Shown here piece by piece: positions 1 to 6,914 of a stretch of DNA of 10,409 bases. A model generated the notes under the pieces. It was given only the letters and a program-made list of their open reading frames with translations. It had not been told where the DNA came from and did not search any database. Source of the DNA: an uncultured Fidelibacterota bacterium (GTDB lineage: Bacteria > Fidelibacterota > Marinisomatia > SCGC-AAA003-L08 > D37C17); NCBI GenBank assembly GCA_913049525.1, contig CAJWYZ010000033.1, positions 1-10,409 on the forward strand. Reading direction: 5' to 3'. The position numbers and the translations under genes are program-made. Each line of letters opens with the position of its first letter. The first letter of the stretch is position 1.

Positions 1-1021
1 AATTTCTATATCGATGGCGATCATCTATTATAGTTCATCTAAAGATAAGTTAGATATTTTATTCAAAATTGTAGGTGGTATTTTATTGGTAGAACTCTGT
101 ATAGCTCTGTTGGAATCATTTACCAGTTTTCGTTTACCAATTTCACCCTATTCTTCCTGGTTACAATATTTTGGTAAGGACCCCGTAAGTTTTTCAGATT
201 TTGATAATATTTTTGTTTATTCAGATTTTCGACCACCCACAGGGTTTCATTGGAATACCAATAACCTTGCAATAGCAATGATATTGATTTTGCCTTTTTT
301 TTTATGCAGCCATCAAATCATTGTAAAAGTGTTGGGCACAATCGCCATTACCGTTATAATTATCATGGCTGCATCCAGAGCGGTATTTTTAGGGCTAATT
401 ATAATCATATGTTTTTATTTAGGGTTTATTAAGAAAAAAATCGCAACCCTGTCTCTTATTTGGATGGTTATTTTGGGCTTATTCTGGGGCATGGCCCAAT
501 TAAGTGAAAGTCAAAATCCTCGGATCAATGAAATTGCCAATTCAATGGAAGCTCTATCATTATATCTAAAAGGCGATATTGATGTAGGTGGTTCACTAGA
601 ATGGCGTAGAGAGTTGGTTAATAATGGGTTGGCTGCTTTAAAAGAATCAAATGGATTGGGTGTTGGCGCAGGGGGATCGGTTCCCATTCAGGAAAAAATA
701 GGCGGCGTTGCAGGTCGATTCACCAGTATGCATAATTTTTGGATAGAACTCTTGGTTGAGGGGGGCATTATTTTTTTTAGTTTAATTATGGGTTGGTATA
801 TCAGCATTACATATAACTTATTTAAAATATCAAAATGGCGAGAAAACCCTGAAATACAATATTATGGTTCTGCGTTATTTTTGGCCATGATCGGATTTGT
901 GCCAGCTGCAATTGCCGCCAGCTCAACCATTTATTTTTTCCCAATGTGGATAATGTTTGGCTTATCTATTTCAGTTATTTATGCTTATAGAAGGAAAAGA
1001 TTTCATCAACACACCACTTGA
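1..1021 (+). CDS. O-antigen ligase/polymerase family membrane protein (Wzy_C type, TuaE-like), 5' end cut by window
   Basis: This is probably a periplasm-facing polymerase or ligase that joins lipid-linked polysaccharide repeat units. The frame is open to the window edge; the first ATG at 14 is internal-looking, because codons 2-13 are also open and family members are usually 400 residues or more, so the N-terminus is missing. Counting from that ATG, hydrophobic segments lie near residues 16-36, 83-99, 103-120, 122-139 and 143-161. A large hydrophilic loop (about 162-240) follows, then segments at 245-267, 285-305 and 310-326. Family signs are SR at 121-122 after a membrane segment, WRR at 197-199, LGVGAG at 215-220 and HN at 240-241 followed by E249-G250, the usual C-terminal end of the Wzy_C loop. 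This spacing recalls TuaE. Ligase and polymerase cannot be separated by sequence alone; the locus context favours Wzy. It ends 16 bp inside the 3' end of the opposite-strand glycosyltransferase. Confidence 0.85.
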   Translation, partial: ISISMAIIYYSSSKDKLDILFKIVGGILLVELCIALLESFTSFRLPISPYSSWLQYFGKDPVSFSDFDNIFVYSDFRPPTGFHWNTNNLAIAMILILPFFLCSHQIIVKVLGTIAITVIIIMAASRAVFLGLIIIICFYLGFIKKKIATLSLIWMVILGLFWGMAQLSESQNPRINEIANSMEALSLYLKGDIDVGGSLEWRRELVNNGLAALKESNGLGVGAGGSVPIQEKIGGVAGRFTSMHNFWIELLVEGGIIFFSLIMGWYISITYNLFKISKWRENPEIQYYGSALFLAMIGFVPAAIAASSTIYFFPMWIMFGLSISVIYAYRRKRFHQHTT

Positions 1022-1923
1022 TATTGCCCGGTAATCAACTTTTTTAATGTAGTCAAATAACCGGAAAGTTTTTTCCGATAAATTGAACCGAATGGGCTCA
1101 AAAGGATCAAGAAAGTAGATTTAAGAATAACCAATAGGTAAATAGACAGAACCAAGAGAAATACGTCAATTGATCCATGATGTAGTTTGAAGTATTTTAT
1201 TTTTGAAAGCAACCGATTAGAAATGGTTACCACCCAATTTTTTTCAGAACTTTTCCCAATATAATGAATCAGCTTTGTTTGGGACAAATAGGCAACCTTA
1301 TATCCCAAAGATGAAGCCCTTTTACAAAAATCCATATCCTCCATCCAAAATAAATTATCGATAAAACCATTTAATTCATTGAATAAGGATTTCTTTAAGA
1401 AAAATGCGCCACCGGAGACAGAATCAGCATAAATGTATTCCGATTTATTCCGATAGATATAGTTTTTATATTTGTTGAGAAAATCCAAATGATATATTTC
1501 TAACACAGCAGTCAACAATGTGGGGAATTTCCAGAATGATTGTTGTACTTTTTCGTTCTGGTTTACCAATGCTGGCCCAACGATACCGATACGATTATGT
1601 TCATTTAAAAAAGAAACAAGTTTTGTTAAACTATCTTCAATGAGTAATGTATCCGGATTTAAAATAAATAAATGGGTCCCTTGTGCCAATTCTGCACCTT
1701 GATTAATGGCTCTTGAGAAACCAATATTTTGCTTATTTTTTATAATGGTTATTTCAGGAAATTTTGATGTTAAAGCCCCCACACTACCATCTTCGGATTT
1801 ATTATCGATAACAATAATTTCATACGAGATCTTTTCCGGTGTCCACCTTTTGATAGATTGGATACAATCAATAATGTATTCTTTTACATTATAGTTGACA
1901 ATAATTATGGAAATATCAATCAT
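1006..1923 (-). CDS. Family 2 glycosyltransferase (rhamnosyltransferase/WbbL-like)
   Basis: This inverting GT-A glycosyltransferase is expected to add one sugar from a nucleotide-sugar to the lipid-linked repeat unit at the cytoplasmic face. The 305-residue protein opens with the GT2 beta strand and VNYN (9-12). IDNKSEDGS (39-47) has the nucleotide-binding aspartate D40, and NIGFSRAIN (66-74) is typical of the WbbL-like branch. The metal-binding motif is NPD (89-91) in place of a strict DXD, as is normal in this branch. GG at 171-172 and MEDMDFCKR (194-202) supply the acceptor-side ED motif. A hydrophobic segment at about 252-276 should anchor the C-terminus in the membrane. Length fits the family. 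It is the only gene on the minus strand: its start is 31 bp from the divergent start of the next gene and its stop overlaps the ligase-like gene by 16 bp. No Shine-Dalgarno sequence is evident. The sugar transferred cannot be told; rhamnose is only the commonest annotation. Confidence 0.93.
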   Translation of the reverse strand: MIDISIIIVNYNVKEYIIDCIQSIKRWTPEKISYEIIVIDNKSEDGSVGALTSKFPEITIIKNKQNIGFSRAINQGAELAQGTHLFILNPDTLLIEDSLTKLVSFLNEHNRIGIVGPALVNQNEKVQQSFWKFPTLLTAVLEIYHLDFLNKYKNYIYRNKSEYIYADSVSGGAFFLKKSLFNELNGFIDNLFWMEDMDFCKRASSLGYKVAYLSQTKLIHYIGKSSEKNWVVTISNRLLSKIKYFKLHHGSIDVFLLVLSIYLLVILKSTFLILLSPFGSIYRKKLSGYLTTLKKLITGQYQVVC

Positions 1924-1954
1924 TTTGTGACATGAAGGCCTATAGCTAAGTTCA

Positions 1955-3064
1955 ATGAAAATATTATTATTATCGGATGCGAATTCTTCTCATACAATGA
2001 AATGGGCATTTTCTCTTCAAAAACATGGAATTAATATACTTCTGTTTAGTTTATTTACACCCAGGCAAGATGTGGCTCAGCGATATCAGGATTATGGAAT
2101 AACGGTTGTGGATGCCAACTTGCAAGATAAAATCAAATATTTACGACGGCCAAACCTAAGTAAGCTCAATTATATAAAATCTTTTCGTTTGCTTAAAAAA
2201 ACCATTGCCACCTTTCAGCCAGATATTTTACATGCCCATTATGCATCCAGCTATGGTGTCTTGGGGTATTTATCAAAATTTAAACCCTGGATCCTGTCTG
2301 TATGGGGGAGCGATATCTATGATTTTCCTAAAAAAAATTGGTGGAATAAATGGTTCCTAAATAAGGTATTAAATAGCGCACAAACAGTTTGTTCCACAAG
2401 TCAGGCAATGGCAAATGAGATTATTGAACATTTTGACCGTTCTCAAATTGAAGTGATTCCTTTTGGTGTTGACCCGGATATTTTTACCCCTACAAAAGAA
2501 AAAGATCAACCATTTACAGTCGGCACCATTAAAAGTATAGAAAAACACAATAATATTGATTGTTTTCTGGATGCAGTTAAAATAGTGATTTCTGATTACA
2601 AATTAAGTAACTTGCAGTTTCTTATCGTAGGGGAAGGATCCCAATTAGAAAAAATGAAACAAAAGGCAAAGGCATTAAATATCTATAAAAACGTCACATT
2701 TTCTGGATTTATTCCTCACGAAAGCATCGTTGAATATTATCAGCAACTATCCATTTTTATTTCAGTGTCCACAAGAGAGAGTTTTGGTGTATCTGTTCTT
2801 GAAGCCGCCGCATGTGGCGTTCCGGCAATTACATCAAATGTGGGGGGGTTACCCGAGGTTAATCAGCATAATCATACAGGTTGGATCATTCCACCAAGCC
2901 AACCCCAAGTATTAGCAGATACCATCAAGAAACTCTATAATGATGATCACCTTCGAACCCAATTGGGCAACAATGCAAGGAGCCGCGTGACTCAGAAGTT
3001 TAACTGGAAATCCAATGTGCAAAAAATGATCCATATCTATGATTCAGCAGTAAGTGATTCATGA
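1955..3064 (+). CDS. Family 4 glycosyltransferase (GT-B fold)
   Basis: This is a retaining glycosyltransferase of 369 residues, normal length, probably acting on the lipid-linked repeat unit in the cytoplasm. The N-terminal Rossmann-like half starts MKILLLSDANSSHT and has HAHY (93-96) and SVWGSD (115-120), the common GT4 acceptor-side motifs. The linker IPFGVD (168-173) precedes the donor-binding half, which carries GEGS (227-230) and the diagnostic E-x7-E motif, E275 to E283 within ESFGVSVLE. CGVP (287-290) and GG-LPEV (297-302) complete it. The start is chosen because residue 1 begins the first beta strand; no ribosome-binding site is visible in the 31 bp upstream. The stop codon overlaps the start of the next gene in an ATGA, so translation of the two is probably coupled. 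Donor and acceptor are not predictable from sequence. Confidence 0.94.
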   Translation: MKILLLSDANSSHTMKWAFSLQKHGINILLFSLFTPRQDVAQRYQDYGITVVDANLQDKIKYLRRPNLSKLNYIKSFRLLKKTIATFQPDILHAHYASSYGVLGYLSKFKPWILSVWGSDIYDFPKKNWWNKWFLNKVLNSAQTVCSTSQAMANEIIEHFDRSQIEVIPFGVDPDIFTPTKEKDQPFTVGTIKSIEKHNNIDCFLDAVKIVISDYKLSNLQFLIVGEGSQLEKMKQKAKALNIYKNVTFSGFIPHESIVEYYQQLSIFISVSTRESFGVSVLEAAACGVPAITSNVGGLPEVNQHNHTGWIIPPSQPQVLADTIKKLYNDDHLRTQLGNNARSRVTQKFNWKSNVQKMIHIYDSAVSDS

Positions 3065-4155
3065 AACATCAATGGATACAAAGGGTAGGAGCATTGGGTT
3101 TGGTCTTTTTTTCATTCTTTTTAGAAAGTTGTAGCAAAACAGGTGTGGTAGAAGAACCATATATTGACCCTCATATAATATTTTCTTCTAGGCGCTGGTG
3201 GAATTATGATATTTTTATAACTGATGTTTTTGGGGGGCACACGACCCAACTTACCAAAAATAAATGGCTGGATTTTAATCCCGCCGTATCTTCAGACGGC
3301 TCCAAATTGGTCTTTGTCTCCGATAGAGATGGTGGGAATCGGGAAATATATGCAGTGGATTTAGTCTGGATGGATGGATATACCCAATGGGAAGGAAAAA
3401 ATTTATCCAATATAACCCAGACCCAGGGCCATGACTGGACACCAAAATTTTCACCATCCAATGATAAAATTGTCTATACAACCTACTTTCCTGAAACGGA
3501 TAATTATGATATATTTTTAATGAATGTAGATGGAACTGAAAAAAAGAATCTTACAAATTCTAAATGGTATGAAAAATATCCTCAATTTTCACCCGATGGT
3601 TCGTTCCTCATTTATCAAGCATGGCAAAAAGGGAAAATGGAAATATTTTTCACAACTATTTTGGAAGAAAATAATATCAATTTGACTCGGAATACTCAAT
3701 TCCATGATATTATGTCTCAAGGTAATGCTATTTCCGCTGATGGTCAAAAAATTGTTTTTACGTCAGAAAGGGACGGAAATAGAAATATATATGTAATGAA
3801 TACCGATGGAACTGAACAAACACAATTGACCGATCATTCAGCACATGATTATGAGCCTGTTTTTTCTCCCGATGGACTTTCAATTGTATTTACCTCAGAA
3901 AGGGATGGGAATAAAGAAATATATATTATGAACAATGAAGGAAATAATTTGGCCAATCTGTCAAATAATTCTGCCCATGATTGGAATCCCAGGTATTATC
4001 CGGATAATCGGAAGATTGTGTTTCAATCACTTCGGGATGGCCCCATAAATTGGGAAATATATATGATGAAACTTGATGGCACCGGTCAAACCAACCTGAC
4101 AAACCACCCAAGGACTGATTATTCATTCACTGTTCTTCCACTTCAAAATCCATAA
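3061..4155 (+). CDS. Lipoprotein with PD40/TolB-like beta-propeller repeats, function unknown
   Basis: This is a predicted lipid-anchored extracytoplasmic beta-propeller of 364 residues. The N-terminus has positive charges, a hydrophobic run (9-21) and a lipobox-like LESC with the candidate lipidated cysteine at C24; Glu at -2 is slightly unusual. The rest is a series of PD40 blades. Their S-P/A-D-G strand starts lie near residues 77, 131 (SPSND), 177, 225, 269 and 313 (YPDN). An incomplete first blade (about 36-60) may close the ring with the C-terminus. Several blades contain the SDRDG/SERDG turn followed by IY-x-M-(N/K)-x-DG, the TolB/DPP-IV-N pattern. No catalytic domain follows the propeller, and there is no peptidase Ser-Asp-His domain or OmpA domain. 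It overlaps the upstream glycosyltransferase by ATGA and sits 16 bp before another, so it is cotranscribed with sugar-assembly genes. A role in binding polymer or a partner protein at the envelope is only a guess. Confidence 0.88.
   Translation: MKHQWIQRVGALGLVFFSFFLESCSKTGVVEEPYIDPHIIFSSRRWWNYDIFITDVFGGHTTQLTKNKWLDFNPAVSSDGSKLVFVSDRDGGNREIYAVDLVWMDGYTQWEGKNLSNITQTQGHDWTPKFSPSNDKIVYTTYFPETDNYDIFLMNVDGTEKKNLTNSKWYEKYPQFSPDGSFLIYQAWQKGKMEIFFTTILEENNINLTRNTQFHDIMSQGNAISADGQKIVFTSERDGNRNIYVMNTDGTEQTQLTDHSAHDYEPVFSPDGLSIVFTSERDGNKEIYIMNNEGNNLANLSNNSAHDWNPRYYPDNRKIVFQSLRDGPINWEIYMMKLDGTGQTNLTNHPRTDYSFTVLPLQNP
3733..3996 (+). repeat. Two adjacent 132-bp (44-residue) propeller blade repeats
   Basis: Within the propeller lipoprotein, residues 225-268 and 269-312 are the same length and align without gaps. 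Both contain IVFTSERDGN, then IY-x-MN, then L-(T/S)-(D/N)-x-SAHD. The DNA is also close around 3763 and 3895, where both copies read TCAGAAAGGGA at a 132-bp offset. The following blade (from residue 313) is more diverged and slightly longer. This suggests these two blades arose from a fairly recent duplication. Confidence 0.7.
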
Positions 4156-4171
4156 CCTGTAAACATTAACT

Positions 4172-5398
4172 ATGCATGTGTTATTAATAACACAATACTT
4201 TCCACCTGAAATTGGTGCTGCCGCCACACGTTGGGGAGATTATGTCCAAATTTTAATCAAAAAAGGTCATCGCGTCACCGTTCTCTGCGAAATGCCCAAT
4301 TACCCTCTTGGGACATATTTTCCAGGATATAAACGGCAATGGGTGAAACAAGAGAAGGTGTCTCCAAACTTAACCATAATTCGATCATTTGCATGGGCAA
4401 ATAACCGGAATTCTGCCATCAAAAAACTGGGCCATTACCTCGTATTTATGTTTAGCGGCCTTTTAACGGCATTTAGATTAAAAAACTATCATGTGTTGAT
4501 TGTGTCCTCACCACCGTTATTTGTCGGCGTTATTGGTGCTATTATTTCAAAAATAAAATCAATATACTTTTTCTTGGACATTCGAGATCTTTGGCCTGAA
4601 TCTGTTATGGCACTGGGAGAGGTAAGGTCAAAATGGGTGTTTAACATGGGTAAAAAGCTCGAATCATTTATCTACAAATCAACAAACGGGTATATTCTCA
4701 CGGTTCCTGGATTCAAAAAACATTTTACAAACCATTATCCAGAACAATTAAATAAACCAATGATTAACCTTATTAATGGCGTCAGTAATACGTTTTTTGA
4801 TTTAGCGAAAAAATATGACAGAATACCGGGAAAAAGGTTTGCCGTTCTATATAGTGGTAATATGGGATTAGCTCAAGGTTTAGAATCGGTGATTGAAGCA
4901 GCAGACATACTGCAGAAATATCCTATTGACTTCAAATTTGTTGGCAGTGGCGTGAAACAAAAGGCATTAAAAACAAAAGCTGATAAACTGGGATTAAAAA
5001 ATGTGGTGTTTCTACCAGTACAAAAAAAGGAAGAATTAATTAAATTGATTAAAAAGGCTTCTGTCTGCCTAGTTCCACTCAAAAACAATCCGCTTTTCAA
5101 GAATGCTATTCCCTCAAAAATGTTTGAATACATGGCTTGTGGCCGACCGGTCATTGTGAGTATTTCAGGTGAGGTGACCGAAATTATAAAAAAAGCAAAA
5201 AGCGGTTTAATTTCATCACCTGAAGATGCAAATTCTATAGCGGATTCAATACTGTATTACTACAATAACAGAGGTAAAATAATCGAACAGGGGCGAAATG
5301 GTGTGATGTACGTCAAAGAAAATGTCAGAAAAGAAGTGTTAATATCTCATGTTATGAAAAAAATGCAAAATGCAATTAACAAAAAGTCAACTTTATAG
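4172..5398 (+). CDS. Family 4 glycosyltransferase, WbuB/WcaI-like
   Basis: This 408-residue GT-B glycosyltransferase belongs to the GT4 branch holding WbuB (L-FucNAc transferase) and WcaI (colanic acid). Its N-terminus, ITQYFPPEIGAAATR (6-20), and the MPNYP (41-45) motif are strong markers of that branch. So are SSPPLF (112-117) and DIRDLWPES (136-144). The C-terminal donor half has YSGNMG (227-232), VGSG (257-260) and PSKMFEYMACGRP (314-326), which holds the E-x7-E equivalent region. A hydrophobic stretch at about 88-103 and another at 108-126 suggest close membrane association rather than full spanning. It begins 16 bp after the propeller lipoprotein with no evident Shine-Dalgarno sequence and ends 34 bp before the phosphoglycosyl transferase, so it belongs to the same plus-strand operon. 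In family terms an N-acetylated deoxyhexosamine donor is plausible and would suit the nearby dehydratase, but this is inference. Confidence 0.93.
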   Translation: MHVLLITQYFPPEIGAAATRWGDYVQILIKKGHRVTVLCEMPNYPLGTYFPGYKRQWVKQEKVSPNLTIIRSFAWANNRNSAIKKLGHYLVFMFSGLLTAFRLKNYHVLIVSSPPLFVGVIGAIISKIKSIYFFLDIRDLWPESVMALGEVRSKWVFNMGKKLESFIYKSTNGYILTVPGFKKHFTNHYPEQLNKPMINLINGVSNTFFDLAKKYDRIPGKRFAVLYSGNMGLAQGLESVIEAADILQKYPIDFKFVGSGVKQKALKTKADKLGLKNVVFLPVQKKEELIKLIKKASVCLVPLKNNPLFKNAIPSKMFEYMACGRPVIVSISGEVTEIIKKAKSGLISSPEDANSIADSILYYYNNRGKIIEQGRNGVMYVKENVRKEVLISHVMKKMQNAINKKSTL

Positions 5399-5432
5399 AG
5401 GATATTCGACAGAAATTATATGAGATTAAACA

Positions 5433-6824
5433 ATGGGTAATGGAAAAACATACAATCGGAGTCTTTTGGGTTTTCTTTTAATTGCCGATATAATTGCAGG
5501 TTTTTTTGCATTTTCTATGGGATTAAAGATTAATATATTGAATGTAGAAGCCGGTTTATTAACTTGGTTTATATTTGCTGAAATATTATGGATATCATTA
5601 TTTACCCTCTCCAATTTATATGACACCCGTGCGACCCTGTCGAGGTTTGAAGAAATATTAAGAATAGTTCCTACAGTTTATTTTACACTGATATTTATAA
5701 TTACCGGTCAGGTGATGAATCTTTATCTACTTCCATTCGAATTAAAACAAATATTAGTGTATGGGTTTATACTTTCAGGATTTCTTATCCTCGGTAGAAT
5801 ATTGATTCATACCATTCAGAAATTATTGTTAAAACAGAATATTGGGCTGAAAAAAGCTGTGATTTTAGGTGTAAACCGGCGTGGAATAGATGTGTATGAT
5901 AAATTACAGACAAGCTATCATCATGGCTTGGCCATTGCTGGATTTGTCCAAGCAAATGATGATCCAGATATATCTAAAAACAGTGAGCAGAACTTTGATA
6001 TTCTTGGCAGTGAACAGACAATAAATCAAATTATAACTAAAAATCAAATTGATGATGTCATTATTGCCCTCGACAAGCCATCCCCCGAGCGAATAATGGA
6101 TACCATCATGAATGTCAATGGGCATCCAGTTTCAATGAAAATACTACCGGACATGTATGAGGTGGTTACCGGATTGGCCCGTACCAACCAACTTGTTGGA
6201 GTGCCCTTGATTGATGTGAATTTGAATTTGGATACATTATATTCAAAACATTTAAAACGAATAATTGACATTTTTATTGCAACAATCTCTTTAATAAGTA
6301 TTTTTCCATTTTGGATTCTCATCGCCCTGGGTATTAAAATAGATTCAAAAGGGCCCATACTCTATAAACAGGAACGAATTGGTATGGATGGAGAAAAGTT
6401 TTTAATTAACAAATTCCGCACAATGGTTTTAAATGCGGAAGACGACACTGGTCCTGTTTGGTCAGGGAAAGATGATAGCCGTATTACGTCATTCGGAAGT
6501 TTTTTACGAAGATTCCATCTGGATGAAACACCCCAATTAATAAATATTATTTTTGGGGATATGGCATCAATTGGTCCAAGGCCTGAAAGGCCTTATTTCA
6601 TAGAGAGGCTGGAAAAAAAGTATCCCTTTTACAAAAGACGATTAAAAATCAGGCCAGGTGTATCGGGATGGGCCCAAATTAAACAACCTTATGATGAAAA
6701 ATATGAAGACGTCCATCAAAAGTTGAAATATGATTTTTTTTATATCGAGAATTTAAGTTTTAGGCTCGATTTAAAAATTTTGTTAGGGACCTTTTGGGTT
6801 ACAATCTTTGGACACAGCCGATAA
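5433..6824 (+). CDS. Polyprenyl-phosphate sugar-1-phosphate transferase (WbaP/WcaJ-type initiating enzyme)
   Basis: This enzyme starts repeat-unit synthesis by moving a sugar-1-phosphate from a UDP-sugar to undecaprenyl phosphate in the inner membrane. The 463 residues match the full-length family. Four membrane segments lie near 10-28, 43-62, 82-100 and 107-125. A Rossmann-like CoA_binding_3 domain runs from about 139 to 250 (AVILGVNRRG at 142-151). A hydrophobic re-entrant segment at 277-303 leads into the Bac_transf catalytic domain. Catalytic signs are KFRTM (327-331), the Asp-Glu pair D364-E365 in LDETPQL, GDM (376-378), GPRPE (381-385) and PGVSGWAQ (408-415). All key residues are present. 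The start at 5433 is preferred because the upstream ATG at 5420 runs into a stop after six codons. The sugar is not predictable: the family most often uses Gal or Glc, but members using N-acetylated or deoxy sugars exist. The ribosome-binding site is weak (GAG at 5422-5424). Confidence 0.96.
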   Translation: MGNGKTYNRSLLGFLLIADIIAGFFAFSMGLKINILNVEAGLLTWFIFAEILWISLFTLSNLYDTRATLSRFEEILRIVPTVYFTLIFIITGQVMNLYLLPFELKQILVYGFILSGFLILGRILIHTIQKLLLKQNIGLKKAVILGVNRRGIDVYDKLQTSYHHGLAIAGFVQANDDPDISKNSEQNFDILGSEQTINQIITKNQIDDVIIALDKPSPERIMDTIMNVNGHPVSMKILPDMYEVVTGLARTNQLVGVPLIDVNLNLDTLYSKHLKRIIDIFIATISLISIFPFWILIALGIKIDSKGPILYKQERIGMDGEKFLINKFRTMVLNAEDDTGPVWSGKDDSRITSFGSFLRRFHLDETPQLINIIFGDMASIGPRPERPYFIERLEKKYPFYKRRLKIRPGVSGWAQIKQPYDEKYEDVHQKLKYDFFYIENLSFRLDLKILLGTFWVTIFGHSR

Positions 6825-6862
6825 TTGGGGTTATAAGAATTATCTTTGATAAATTAACCAAT

Positions 6863-6872
6863 TTAGGCCTAA
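6863..6872. promoter_or_regulatory. Perfect 10-bp palindrome in the 90-bp gap before the dehydratase gene
   Basis: The sequence TTAGGCCTAA is its own reverse complement, and after one mismatched pair the symmetry resumes for two more bases on each side. It lies 43 bp before the dehydratase start, in the only plus-strand gap longer than 50 bp between genes. A TTGATA at 6846-6851 could be a -35-like element but no convincing -10 follows. An operator or promoter region is possible; chance is equally possible for a palindrome this short. Confidence 0.2.
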
Positions 6873-6904
6873 TTTCATTTTAGTAATCAATCAGATTTTT
6901 CAAC

Positions 6905-6910
6905 GAGGGA
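6905..6910 (+). promoter_or_regulatory. Shine-Dalgarno sequence (GAGGGA) of the dehydratase gene
   Basis: GAGGGA ends 4 bases before the ATG at 6915, with the GAGG core 6 bases from it. It is the clearest ribosome-binding site in the window, where most genes have none. It fixes the dehydratase start and suggests that this gene is translated independently of the upstream operon. Confidence 0.6.
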
Positions 6911-6914
6911 AAGT

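Noticed and set aside
89-91. Lack of a classical DXD in the family 2 glycosyltransferase (residues 89-91 of that protein are NPD), considered as a sign of inactivity
   Set aside because: NPD is the normal form in the WbbL/rhamnosyltransferase-like branch and the other motifs are intact. The coordinates given here are residue numbers in the protein encoded at 1006-1923.
1062-1077. CGGAAA/TTTCCG hairpin near the tail-to-tail gene ends, considered as a shared terminator
   Set aside because: It lies inside the minus-strand glycosyltransferase coding region, has a short AT-rich stem, and lacks a proper T run on either strand.
6578-6594. Perfect 7-bp inverted repeat with a 3-base loop, followed by an AT-rich stretch
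   Set aside because: It encodes the conserved GPRPERP part of the phosphoglycosyl transferase catalytic domain, so the symmetry is explained by codons, and it is far from any gene end.
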